64,000 bases of DNA from Mageeibacillus sp. (GTDB taxonomy: Bacteria > Bacillota > Clostridia > Saccharofermentanales > Saccharofermentanaceae), in the NCBI GenBank assembly GCA_022484595.1, contig JAKVLB010000001.1:1-64000 (forward strand). The letters are read 5' to 3'. Shown piece by piece: positions 30,801 through 38,696 of this stretch (position 1 is its first letter; each line of letters opens with the position of its first letter). The notes beneath the pieces were generated by a model that saw nothing but the letters and a program-made list of their open reading frames with translations, did no database searches and had not been told where the DNA came from. The translations under genes were made by a program, and so were the position numbers.

Positions 30801-31625
30801 GCAGCTCCGGGAATACTTAAGGGAGCAAAGCCGAAGGTTATTATTCCCGTATTCCCAGGCAATAACTGCGAGATTGATTCAGCAAGAGCATTCGAGAGAG
30901 CCGGCGCACAGGCAGATGTATTTGTCATCCGTAACAAGAGTCAGCAGGAAATCAATGAGTCATTCAGGGAGCTGTCAGAAAAGATCAGAGAATCCAACAT
31001 CATTATGATACCAGGAGGATTCTCCGCAGGCGATGAGCCTGAGGGTTCAGGCAAGTTCATCACGGCTTCTTTCAGAAACAGCGGTGTAACAGACAGCGTC
31101 AGAGACCTTCTTTTCAACCGTGACGGTCTTGCTATCGGCATCTGCAACGGCTTCCAGGCATTGATTAAGTTAGGGCTCGTACCTTTCGGTGATGTCTGTG
31201 ATATGACAGCTGATTCATCGACGCTGACATTTAACAATATTGGCCGTCATCAGAACAAGTATGTCGCAACAAAGATAATGACCGATGCAAGCCCGTGGCT
31301 GTCAAAGGTAAGAGTCGGAGATGTTTTCGAGATTCCTGTTTCTCACGGTGAGGGACGTTTCGTTGCCCCTGCCTCAGTTATAGAGAAACTCGCGAAGAAC
31401 GGTCAGATTGCAACGTGTTACGTTGATTATGACGGGAACCCGGCGATCACTACCGATTGCAATCCTAACGGTTCTATGTGTGCTATTGAAGGAATTATTT
31501 CACCTGACGGCAGAGTACTCGGCAAGATGGGACACAGCGAGAGATATGACAGCGATCTGTGCAAGAATATCCCGGGTCCGAAGGATCAGAAGATTTTCGA
31601 GTCCGGCGTAGAATACTTCCTCTGA
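27840..31625 (+). CDS. purL: Phosphoribosylformylglycinamidine synthase, single-chain form (PurL)
   Basis: Converts FGAR, glutamine and ATP to FGAM in purine synthesis. 1261 residues, so the synthetase and the glutaminase that most Firmicutes make as PurS/PurL/PurQ are fused. An N-terminal PurS-like region (about 1-170) is followed by the first AIR-synthase half with HNHPTEIEPFGGAATC (near 330) and the second half with GGKDSMSG (about 790). The C-terminal class I glutaminase has PGGFSAGDE, the nucleophile in GICNGFQAL (Cys about 1102) and a SHGEGRF triad stretch. GGAGG lies before ATG 27840. rsmA begins one base after its stop. Confidence 0.96.
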   Translation: MNEQSVRRVLSEKKDGFNIEAKGILHDIKYDLDVKTIENVRLINRYDISGITDEEYEKAKSIVFSEPPVDNVYDETVDLKDSCYVLIIESLPGQYDQRADSAAQCVQFLTQKERPLVRCAKIVAFYGSVTVSDEEKIKGYLINPVECRQANDVKPDSLVEKYDIPTTVPTVDGFTKMNDGELSSLRDNMGLAMSFEDVVFIQNFFAEQGRDPTVTEIRVLDTYWSDHCRHTTFLTQLTDIEFDGDDELTQEIKATYKDYLETRQSVYGERLPSKPVCLMDVGTIAAKKLKKDGKLADLDESEEINACSIKVRIEIDGEPCDYIFMFKNETHNHPTEIEPFGGAATCLGGAIRDPLSGRSYVYQAMRVTGAGDPTVPVSLTLKGKLSQKKIVRTASAGYSSYGNQIGLATGQVDEVYHPGYIAKRMEIGAVVGAAPAANIVRERPCAGDIIVLLGGRTGRDGIGGATGSSKAHDTKSVITCGSEVQKGNPPTERKLQRLFRNPDVTKLIIRCNDFGAGGVSVAIGELADGLTIDLDKVPKKYEGLDGTEIAISESQERMAVVVHPKDLDAFMAAADKENLEASVVATVTEEPVMKLVWNGNTIVDLPRSFIDTNGASQYAKAKIISKFSADYLDEPSNGSADGDFAASLTGTLSSLEGCSRKGLIQRYDSTIGASTVIMPYGGKYQNSPEEGMAAKLPVDRGTTKNCSVMTYGFDPYFTEWSPFAGAYHSVVESLLKLLAMGVDPSSARLTFQEYFERMGEDTSWGKPLSALLGAYRAQLDFGTAAIGGKDSMSGTFNDIHVPPTLVSFAVGMTTSDKLITSTLTGAGQKLYMITCARNGMGYYKKDHVLRVFKAVKELETRGEVANAAVVRSSGVAARVAAMCFGNNLGFEFSDKLEFKDLFTRKMATLILAVPDDSNAVDKVLMAGGRFIGSTNTSGAFTFRGASVPVETALNYYEGKLEKIFPTVSADAEIPVRISEFRSGKTFKAAPGILKGAKPKVIIPVFPGNNCEIDSARAFERAGAQADVFVIRNKSQQEINESFRELSEKIRESNIIMIPGGFSAGDEPEGSGKFITASFRNSGVTDSVRDLLFNRDGLAIGICNGFQALIKLGLVPFGDVCDMTADSSTLTFNNIGRHQNKYVATKIMTDASPWLSKVRVGDVFEIPVSHGEGRFVAPASVIEKLAKNGQIATCYVDYDGNPAITTDCNPNGSMCAIEGIISPDGRVLGKMGHSERYDSDLCKNIPGPKDQKIFESGVEYFL

Positions 31626-31626
31626 T

Positions 31627-32433
31627 ATGAATTTCGATACCGCAAATCAGATTCTTAAAGAAAATATGGCTCTGCCCGATGCAAAATTCGGGCAGAACTT
31701 TCTTTGTGACGATATCATAACCAACAGAATTGTTGAACTTGCGGGACTTAAGAACGGTGACAATGTGCTTGAAATCGGTCCCGGAATCGGGGCGATAACT
31801 CGGCCTATAAGCAATCTTGACGTCAATTTGAAGTGCGTTGAGATCGACAGAAGGCTTGTTGATATTTTGCGCGATTCCGATATCGATGCTGAGATTATTT
31901 CGGCGGATTATCTGAAACTCAGAGACTACGGCGCTGAGAAGATTGACGTCGTCGTAAGCAATCTTCCGTACTACATAATGACAGACATAATGAAGAAGAT
32001 ATTCAGTGAATGCACAAACAGCAGGACACTTGTATTTATGGTTGAGCAGGCGGCTTTGGAACGGATACTTGCAATACCTGAGACCAAACAATACGGGCCT
32101 TTGAGTGTTCTGTGCAGTCTGTATGGAGATGTAAAGAAAGAATTTGTCGTTCCTTTCAGCGCTTTTATCCCGATGCCGCATACGACATCATGCGTAATCA
32201 GTCTCAGAAGAACCTCGGGAAGAATTGATTCCGGGTTTGAAGGCTTTGTTGAGAAATGCTTTTCGATGAGGCGCAAGAGACTTATGAAGAACCTTGCGGA
32301 CTACGACAGAACCGAGGTTTTGGAAGCTTTCTCAAAGCTGGATATTGATATCAATTGCAGGGCAGAAGAGCTTAAACCTGAGCAGTTTCTGAGTTTATAT
32401 GAGCTTTTGAATAATTTAGTACTAAATGATTAG
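31627..32433 (+). CDS. rsmA: 16S rRNA (adenine-N6,N6)-dimethyltransferase (RsmA/KsgA)
   Basis: Dimethylates the two adjacent adenosines in the 3' hairpin of 16S rRNA, a late check in 30S assembly. 268 residues. The AdoMet site is read from GQNFLCDD (about 19-26), LEIGPGIGAITR (about 46-57) and the acidic strand KCVEID (about 69-74). The catalytic motif IV is SNLPYYI (about 108-114). The C-terminal helical domain is present. It is spaced one base from purL with no separate ribosome site, so translation is probably coupled. Confidence 0.95.
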   Translation: MNFDTANQILKENMALPDAKFGQNFLCDDIITNRIVELAGLKNGDNVLEIGPGIGAITRPISNLDVNLKCVEIDRRLVDILRDSDIDAEIISADYLKLRDYGAEKIDVVVSNLPYYIMTDIMKKIFSECTNSRTLVFMVEQAALERILAIPETKQYGPLSVLCSLYGDVKKEFVVPFSAFIPMPHTTSCVISLRRTSGRIDSGFEGFVEKCFSMRRKRLMKNLADYDRTEVLEAFSKLDIDINCRAEELKPEQFLSLYELLNNLVLND

Positions 32434-32472
32434 TTTTTACTGTAATATATTAATATTTAGAGAGGTTTGATT

Positions 32473-33027
32473 ATGAAAAAGTCCAACTCGAGCATTCTGG
32501 GAAAATATTCAGACGGCAGTTACCGTAAGAAAAACACAAAGTCTGATCTGCCGCCTATGGTTGAATATAAGCAGCTTTATAAAGGTGAAATTCAGTCAAA
32601 AACTGTTACTGAGAAGAAGGTTCAGACTCTTGAAGAACGAATTGCCGCCAGAACCAGACCTGCCGAGGAAGACGTACAGCCAAAGGAAGTCGAGGCAAGG
32701 GTTACCATAGGCGGTGTGTCTTATCTCGTTAAGAGTGACGACGCTACAAGCGAGAGAATTATCAAGGTCGGTGAGCTTGCCGCGGAGATATATGATGAGA
32801 CCAGAAAGAGCAATCCATATATTGCGACGCTTAAGACCGCAGTGCTGTCACTTTTCGAGTGTTGCGACAGGCTTTTGACACTCAGGTCAGAGAATAATGT
32901 ACTCAAGACTGAGCTGATGTATTACAAGCAGAAAGATCAGCTCAACAATGAGAGTAAGGAAAGAGACAGCGAGCCCACACCGGTGGAGAAGCTTGCAATA
33001 ACGGTAAAACACAATGAGAAAAATTGA
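32473..33027 (+). CDS. zapA: ZapA-like cell division protein with long N-terminal extension
   Basis: ZapA stabilises FtsZ filaments at the division ring. 184 residues from ATG 32473, with AGAGG at 32461-32465. The ZapA core lies at about 78-155: the RVTIGGVSYLVK strand pair, then the helix SERIIKVGELAAEIYDE and a long coiled-coil helix. About 75 polar, basic N-terminal residues precede it and look disordered, unlike the roughly 100-residue standard protein. The next gene is a U32 peptidase, the usual clostridial and Bacillus neighbour of ZapA, which supports the call. The end overlaps the U32 gene by 14 bases. Confidence 0.8.
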   Translation: MKKSNSSILGKYSDGSYRKKNTKSDLPPMVEYKQLYKGEIQSKTVTEKKVQTLEERIAARTRPAEEDVQPKEVEARVTIGGVSYLVKSDDATSERIIKVGELAAEIYDETRKSNPYIATLKTAVLSLFECCDRLLTLRSENNVLKTELMYYKQKDQLNNESKERDSEPTPVEKLAITVKHNEKN

Positions 33028-35371
33028 ACTTTTAGCACCAGCCGGCAGTCTTGATATACTTAAGGCTGCTGTTGATTACGGAGCAGACAGCGTCTATGTG
33101 GGGCTTTCAAAATTCAACGCGAGAGTAAACGCTGAGAATTTCGATGTCGCTCAGCTGCAACAGGGCCTGAGATATGCTCATGCGAGGTCATCTAAGGTTT
33201 TCCTTACGGTTAATACTTTGATGAATGATTCGGAATTTGAAGAATTTCTGCCGCAGATAGTAGCAGCATGCGAATCCGGAGTCGACGGCCTGATTATTCA
33301 GGATCTTGCTGTTATGAAGAAGCTGTCTTCCATGTTCCCCGATGTATCAGTTATCGCGAGCACGCAGATGAATATATATTCAGATGATGAGTTCAGAAAA
33401 TTAAGTGAGTTTGGAGTTAAGCGGGTTGTGCTGCCGAGAGAGCTTACTTCTGATGAGATTGCGAAAAGAGTCAGAATTGCCGCCCGTTATGGAATGGACA
33501 TCGAAGTCTTTGCTCACGGAGCCGTCTGTGTCTGCGTATCGGGTCTCTGCCTGTTTTCAGCCATGAACAAGGGCGGAACAAGATCCGGCAACAGAGGTAC
33601 CTGTGCTCAGCCCTGCCGCGAAGAATATAAGCTGTATAATGACGGTTTCAAACTTCGTGAAGGCCATCTTCTTTCACCAAAAGACCGCGATGTTACTGAT
33701 TATCTGAGCAGACTTATAACGTCAGGCGTAGCATCACTCAAGATAGAAGGCAGAATGAGAGACATTAATTATGTTGCTTCTGCCGTCAAAGCCTACAGAA
33801 CATTGATTGATGCTTATTATGAGGGCACTCTGGATGAGGCACTGCTCTCTGAAATACATAAGGATCTGCTGGTGAATTTCAACCGCGGAGGTTCATACAC
33901 CGCACAGTCACTTAGCGGAACAAAGGATGAGAATCTTCTTTCAGGCGAGTATCCCGGTAAATTCGGTTTTAAACTGGGCAAAATCAGCCGCCTTGACGCC
34001 AAGAAGGGTACCATTACTTTCAGCTTTGCACCAGATTCAATCCTTCCCGGAAAGGGAGACTATCTTTCAATCAGAAGCGACAGATCTGAAATATGTTCTT
34101 TCCCTATAGGCAAGCTTCACGAGATGCCGACGGAACTCAGTGTCAAGGGCCTTCACCCGGAGCAGATAGAGAAACTTAAACCCGGTCTTTATGTTTATCT
34201 TATGAATCATACAACAGAACTTACGCGTGATAAACTTCGCAGAACTCCTGTTAATTTCAGTCTCAAAGGCGACAGCGGCAGAATAACCCTGGATGCTATG
34301 GTATCTTCAGGTATTAATAAAGGCATTCACTGTGACTGCTCTCTTATAATTCCCGACGATTTCAACGGTTCTGAGATAACCCATGACAGAATTACGCAAC
34401 AGCTTTCAAAGACGCTTGATACTCCGTTCTTTGCTAAGAACATCTATATTGATGACGATTTCAGCTTCACATGTCCAGTAAGTATGATAAATGAACTGAG
34501 ACGCGATGTGCTTGCGGATCTCGAAGACGCCGTTGTTGATTCCTATTGTAAATCCGCTTCTCCGGCTGCTGAAATCACTCTGGCCGGAGCAGATGACGGC
34601 GAGAAATACGAACTTACTATGTTTACTTATCCTTCGTTAAGATTTTCCAGGGAAATGATAGAGCCGGGCGCAGATATCTATTGCTTCAGCCTCTATGATA
34701 TGGCTGACAAACGTATCAGAGACTACGTTATCTCATTTGTCACAGAAGCTGACGCAAAACTTGCTGTTATGCTTCCTGATTTCCATCATGACAGACTGTG
34801 CAAAGTTATAGATAACGTTTTCAAGACACTTAATGACGGACTCGGTGACCGGTTCTATGCAGTCATAACTTCAAAGCTTCTGTCAGACGACGAGTTCATT
34901 TCTGAATATAACGTCAGGAAATTCATCAGCGCCGGAGCAAATATTTACAGCGCAGATTCACTTAAGGAAGCAACGAATTATTGCGATGGCCTTTTTATGT
35001 CACACGAGCTCAGCAGGGAAGAGCTCGCTTACTGCGCACGTTCTATCGAAGGTACCGGCAAGACTCTGCTTGTCCAGGGCGAGGGACTGATTCCGTGGAT
35101 GCAGTCTGATTTCTGCTGCTGCGGACAGAATAAGAAGCATTGCAACGTCTGCGCTCAGTCGGCAATTTTCGAGCTCTCCGCAAAGTCTTCCGGCAGTCAG
35201 AAATGCCTTGCCGTTCCTCACGCGATCGACTGTTCATGTGTAATTTACGGACCGGCCAAGAACCTGTTCAGCGAGCAGGATCTGGACCTTCTGTCCGGAC
35301 TCGATGTCAGCACAATTGTAAATCATACTTTTTTCCCGGAGGCAGGCGAGGATGCTGGATTTGAGAATTGA
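33014..35371 (+). CDS. U32 family peptidase / RlhA-like RNA hydroxylation protein
   Basis: 785 residues. Members of this family were named collagenase-like peptidases, but relatives in E. coli (RlhA, TrhP) are needed for hydroxylation of rRNA or tRNA. The N-terminal barrel opens with ELLAPAGSLDILKAAVDYGA. The U32 signature EVFAHGAVCVCVSGLCLFS (about 170-188) is followed by GNRGTCAQPCREEY (about 195-208), holding the cysteines that bind an Fe-S cluster. A central domain seen in the long RlhA-like members follows, and a C-terminal cysteine group (CCCGQNKKHCNVC, about 700-712) is another cluster candidate. It overlaps zapA at the start and dut at the end. Collagenase activity is not implied. Confidence 0.88.
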   Translation: MRKIELLAPAGSLDILKAAVDYGADSVYVGLSKFNARVNAENFDVAQLQQGLRYAHARSSKVFLTVNTLMNDSEFEEFLPQIVAACESGVDGLIIQDLAVMKKLSSMFPDVSVIASTQMNIYSDDEFRKLSEFGVKRVVLPRELTSDEIAKRVRIAARYGMDIEVFAHGAVCVCVSGLCLFSAMNKGGTRSGNRGTCAQPCREEYKLYNDGFKLREGHLLSPKDRDVTDYLSRLITSGVASLKIEGRMRDINYVASAVKAYRTLIDAYYEGTLDEALLSEIHKDLLVNFNRGGSYTAQSLSGTKDENLLSGEYPGKFGFKLGKISRLDAKKGTITFSFAPDSILPGKGDYLSIRSDRSEICSFPIGKLHEMPTELSVKGLHPEQIEKLKPGLYVYLMNHTTELTRDKLRRTPVNFSLKGDSGRITLDAMVSSGINKGIHCDCSLIIPDDFNGSEITHDRITQQLSKTLDTPFFAKNIYIDDDFSFTCPVSMINELRRDVLADLEDAVVDSYCKSASPAAEITLAGADDGEKYELTMFTYPSLRFSREMIEPGADIYCFSLYDMADKRIRDYVISFVTEADAKLAVMLPDFHHDRLCKVIDNVFKTLNDGLGDRFYAVITSKLLSDDEFISEYNVRKFISAGANIYSADSLKEATNYCDGLFMSHELSREELAYCARSIEGTGKTLLVQGEGLIPWMQSDFCCCGQNKKHCNVCAQSAIFELSAKSSGSQKCLAVPHAIDCSCVIYGPAKNLFSEQDLDLLSGLDVSTIVNHTFFPEAGEDAGFEN

Positions 35372-35843
35372 GAAATGCAGAGAATCTGCAATGATTCCAA
35401 AATATGCCCATACAGGTGATGCCGGTATGGATCTTTATGCCGCGGAGGATGTGACGGTTTTACCGGGAAAGTCAGCGCTTGTGCCTATAGGCATCAAGAT
35501 GGCAATACCTTTGGGTTACGAGGTTCAGATTAGACCGAGGTCCGGTGTGTCATATAAGACACTTATCAGACTGCCGAACGCGCCTGGTACAATTGATTGC
35601 GGATATCGCGGAGAACTGAATGTGCTTGTTTATAATGCTTCGGACAGGGAAGATGCTACACCGGAGAACCCGTTTACAATGGCAGTTACAGACTGCCCGC
35701 ACGGGACTTATCTTATCAGACGCGGTGACAGAATAGCACAGATGGTTTTTGCCAAAGTCGAATACTGCAGACCTGTTGTGGTTTCAAGTGTAGAATCTAT
35801 AGGCGAGGACAGAGGCGGAGGCTTTGGATCAAGCGGGGTATAA
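35352..35843 (+). CDS. dut: dUTP diphosphatase (dUTPase)
   Basis: Hydrolyses dUTP to dUMP and pyrophosphate, keeping uracil out of DNA. 163 residues. All five trimeric dUTPase motifs are present in order: DAGMDLYA (about 23-30), PRSG (about 62-65), GTIDCGYRGE (about 79-88), RGDRIAQMV (about 123-131) and RGGGFGSSG (about 154-162). A longer than usual segment between motifs 3 and 4 (around residues 96-118) makes it larger than the common 145-residue form. It starts inside the U32 gene (20-base overlap) and has GCGAGG upstream. Confidence 0.95.
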   Translation: MLDLRIEKCRESAMIPKYAHTGDAGMDLYAAEDVTVLPGKSALVPIGIKMAIPLGYEVQIRPRSGVSYKTLIRLPNAPGTIDCGYRGELNVLVYNASDREDATPENPFTMAVTDCPHGTYLIRRGDRIAQMVFAKVEYCRPVVVSSVESIGEDRGGGFGSSGV

Positions 35844-36119
35844 AATAAAGTATCACGCAGATTGTCGGCACTGTTACTTACTGTGGCAATTTTGATGCAA
35901 TTGCCGGTTCGGTTATGCCACCGGGAACAACATTTTCGACGGCTGCTGAAGCATAAATATGGCAAGCGGATTGAATCTCTTTCATGGCTTGCCGCGTACT
36001 GCTCAGGAGATGATACTGTTCTTACATCGGACCTTAAGGATGAACCTCAAGGCGGCGCAAAATTGGATATTTCATCCGACCATGGCTTCACGGAGGCTCT
36101 TTTACTTTGTACTCAATGA
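35844..36119 (+). other. Intergenic stretch without a recognisable gene
   Basis: Between dut and the permease remnant there is no clear gene. One frame is open for about 85 codons to 36119 and another gives a short unassigned peptide ending at 35953. Neither has a ribosome site nor a sequence I recognise. The stretch looks like decayed coding DNA continuous with the remnant that follows. Confidence 0.5.
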
Positions 36120-36527
36120 TTAAAATTAATCTTCATAAAGAGGATTTTCGAAACTGTTGTTTTTGTTGTTCTTTACATTGGAATTATCTTTATTATCACC
36201 GGTGCTGCTGTTATTGCGCTTAAAATTTTATCAGTCAGTATGGATTCTGTCGAAAGATATGCTATTCTCATGAGAGTGGGAGCTGATTTTGACATGCGAA
36301 AAAAAGCACTGTTCATCCAGGTCCTACTGAATTTTTCGGTTCCGCTCATGCTTGGAATCCTGCATTCTGTATTTGCCCTTCGCTATGTAAAGGGACTGCT
36401 TCTCGCTGTCGGTATGAGAAGAATGTTTGGTGGAACCGTCGCGGCGGCAATTATAATGCTTCTAAAGAAGAGGAACTGGAATATTTCCTTGAGACAAATG
36501 GATATGAGGTGCGTTATTTCGGTGTAG
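36120..36527 (+). pseudogene. Remnant of an FtsX-like ABC transporter permease
   Basis: The frame from 36120 to the stop at 36525-36527 encodes the C-terminal part of a BceB/YxdM-type permease: a transmembrane segment (VVFVVLYIGIIFIITGAAVI), then SVERYAILMRVGAD, KKALFIQVLL and PLMLGILHSVFALRYV, the arrangement seen near the end of these proteins. All preceding domains are absent, there is no start or ribosome site, and the last transmembrane helix is replaced by unrelated sequence. No ATPase partner gene is adjacent. It is read as a decayed bacitracin-type or peptide-sensing transporter gene. Confidence 0.6.
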
Positions 36528-36595
36528 ACGAATATGTCGGAAAACCGGAGAGCTATTTGGTCAAACACTACTTTGGGAAATGTTATGGTTAATTA
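36443..36595 (+). pseudogene. Short coding-like tail in a second frame (unassigned remnant)
   Basis: In the frame starting near 36443 about 48 codons read as protein-like sequence (KEEELEYFLETNGYEVRY, then GVDEYVGKPESYLVKHYF) before a TAA near 36593. It overlaps the permease remnant in another frame and has no start. It looks like the C-terminal end of a different, mostly lost gene. The family is not recognised. Confidence 0.3.
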
Positions 36596-36673
36596 ACAGG
36601 TAGAAAACAGTAATTGTTGGGTGTAAAATGGATTGGTTTTCGTTGACGGGTAAATTGCGGGAGGTTAAACGCT

Positions 36674-37651
36674 ATGCTTGAGATTTATACATCTGAAGAA
36701 GCAAAACGTGTTGGTGCCCGTGTTATATATAAAGTCAGTGAGCAGAAGGATATTGCAGATGATTGCTGGGTGAATCTATATTCTCCGACTGAAGATGAGA
36801 TTTCGAGGGTGGAGCGTGAGCTAAATATACCGCAGGAGTTCATCAGGTATCCGTTGGATGAAGAGGAACGTCCTCGTGTTGACTTCGATGAAGCTACCGG
36901 ATTCACACTTATCATCGTGGATATACCATACTCCAGGAGAGAGAACGAGATAATTAAGTATGAGACATCACCTCTCGGTATTATTCTCGCTGACAAGCAT
37001 ATAGTTACGGTCAGCATTAAGCAGACCACTGTATTTGACCAGTTTATTGATAATCGGATTAAGGACATGATTATCGGGTTCAGAACGAGGTTTACCATTC
37101 AGATTCTGTCCGCTGCAGCAAGAGATTATCTGAGGTTGCTCAGATTTATTGACAAGACAATAGACGTTGCCGAGAGCAGTCTTGCGAAGATGGTCAGTAA
37201 TGAAGATCTTTATAAGATGCTCGAACTCAATAAGTCTCTCGTGTATTTCTCTTCTTCGCTCAAATCCAATGAAGCCGTTCTGGAGAAACTTCTGAGAGGG
37301 CGTACCATCAAGCTTTATGATGATGACGAAGATTTCCTGGATGATGTTGTAATTGAGTATCGTCAGGCGCATGAGATGGCAGAGATATATTCCAGCATCG
37401 TAAAAGTTACGATTGATGCCTACTCGTCAATCATCAATAACAATATGAACACAATAATGAAGGTGCTGGCAGCTGCTACCATTTGCCTTACTATTCCGGA
37501 TTTAATCGGATCTTTCTTTGGTCAGAACTGCCCGATGCCCTGGGATACAGGCTTTGCTCAGAATCCCGTGCCTTTTGTAATTCTTCTCATAATCAGCATA
37601 ACCAGTCTTGTTGTCAGCATAGTTGTGATGAAGAAGAAGAAAATGCTTTGA
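36674..37651 (+). CDS. CorA-family divalent cation transporter
   Basis: Homopentameric Mg2+ (or Co2+/Ni2+) channel family. 325 residues: a large soluble N-terminal domain with long helices (to about 265), then two transmembrane helices, MKVLAAATICLTIPDLIGSFF and a final VILLIISITSLVVSIVVM ending in KKKK. The pore-mouth signature, normally GMN, reads GQN here (283-285), followed by CPMPW. This puts it among CorA-like proteins with altered selectivity loops, so magnesium specificity is uncertain. GGGAGG precedes ATG 36674. It forms a small operon with the next four genes. Confidence 0.88.
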   Translation: MLEIYTSEEAKRVGARVIYKVSEQKDIADDCWVNLYSPTEDEISRVERELNIPQEFIRYPLDEEERPRVDFDEATGFTLIIVDIPYSRRENEIIKYETSPLGIILADKHIVTVSIKQTTVFDQFIDNRIKDMIIGFRTRFTIQILSAAARDYLRLLRFIDKTIDVAESSLAKMVSNEDLYKMLELNKSLVYFSSSLKSNEAVLEKLLRGRTIKLYDDDEDFLDDVVIEYRQAHEMAEIYSSIVKVTIDAYSSIINNNMNTIMKVLAAATICLTIPDLIGSFFGQNCPMPWDTGFAQNPVPFVILLIISITSLVVSIVVMKKKKML

Positions 37652-37667
37652 TTATGGTAAAGTGAGA

Positions 37668-38696
37668 ATGAATAACGGTTTTGTAAGCAGTAAAGATTAT
37701 CACGGGAGACGCAAACCTTCTTTTGTCTTCCGTGCCGCACTGATACTGAGTATTGTGGCTACTGTACTGATAGTGGTGATTGCATTGACGGTTCTGTCTG
37801 CCAATCATCTTATGAATATTGCGAAGAATGAGGTAACAAATGTACCGTCAAATATTCTGCCGTCATACAGCACAACGAGTTTTGAATCAGCTGACGGTCA
37901 GACTGCATTGCAAGGATGGTTCTTCAAAACTGACAACCCCATTTCCACAATAATCGTTGTTCATGATACCGGTTCGAACAGACTGCCTTTCGGCGTCGAG
38001 ATGATTGATATGGTCGAAAGCTGGCTTGACAGCGGGTACAATGTTTTTCTTTTTGATCAGAGAAATTCAGGAACATCAGGGGGAGATATCAGTGGTTACG
38101 GTTATCTTGAATGGAAAGATGTACTTGGTGCCATATCAATAGTGAAGCAGATTTCTGTAACGACTAATGTTATTCTATATGGTATAGGAACAGGCTGTAC
38201 AGCGGATATTATTGCATATACCAGCCTGCCGGAGCCTGGTCTCACGGAGAATGAACTTAATAAGTACGATACCCTGATTAAGAATCTTGAGTTTGACAGA
38301 TCATATATCGCCGGTATGATTTTCGATTCTCCGGCGAAGAAATCTGATGATTATATAAGACCTGTCGTCGCACAGAACGAGCTTCTTGGAATTATTACCC
38401 AATACTTCGTACCATATGCGATGCGCGTATCTGCGGGAAGTGATAATATTAATCTGGCTGCTGAGATAGCCCGGCTTCCTATGCCTGTTCTGGTAATTTA
38501 TGGAGGCCACGATACTTTTATAGGAGCCGACAGGATTACTCAGATCATTGACGAACGTAACAGACTTAATTCAAGTTTGACTATGTCTACAATGATATCC
38601 GGCGCGGGTTATCTTGAAGAATATGAACTTAATAAGAGCGAATACATAACCGCTGTGTCGGACTACCTGAATTCGTTCTTCGCGGTGAATGAATAA
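37668..38696 (+). CDS. Membrane-anchored alpha/beta-hydrolase fold protein lacking the catalytic triad
   Basis: 342 residues from ATG 37668 (GTG 37662 is also possible). One transmembrane helix (about 22-45) is followed by an extracytoplasmic alpha/beta-hydrolase domain. Fold features are clear: TIIVVHDTGSN, the FDQRNSGTSGG turn and VLVIYGGHDTF. The nucleophile elbow, GxSxG in the family, reads GIGTG with Gly at about 174. The acid Asp is kept (about 282), and the histidine loop, usually GAGH, reads GAGY (Tyr about 315). With Ser and His both gone, normal hydrolysis is unlikely, and a binding or scaffolding role is inferred. Its stop shares one base with the tsaD ATG. Confidence 0.82.
   Translation: MNNGFVSSKDYHGRRKPSFVFRAALILSIVATVLIVVIALTVLSANHLMNIAKNEVTNVPSNILPSYSTTSFESADGQTALQGWFFKTDNPISTIIVVHDTGSNRLPFGVEMIDMVESWLDSGYNVFLFDQRNSGTSGGDISGYGYLEWKDVLGAISIVKQISVTTNVILYGIGTGCTADIIAYTSLPEPGLTENELNKYDTLIKNLEFDRSYIAGMIFDSPAKKSDDYIRPVVAQNELLGIITQYFVPYAMRVSAGSDNINLAAEIARLPMPVLVIYGGHDTFIGADRITQIIDERNRLNSSLTMSTMISGAGYLEEYELNKSEYITAVSDYLNSFFAVNE

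Noticed and set aside
35862-36119. 85-codon open frame after dut
   Set aside because: No ribosome site and no recognisable family. Kept only as an unassigned stretch.
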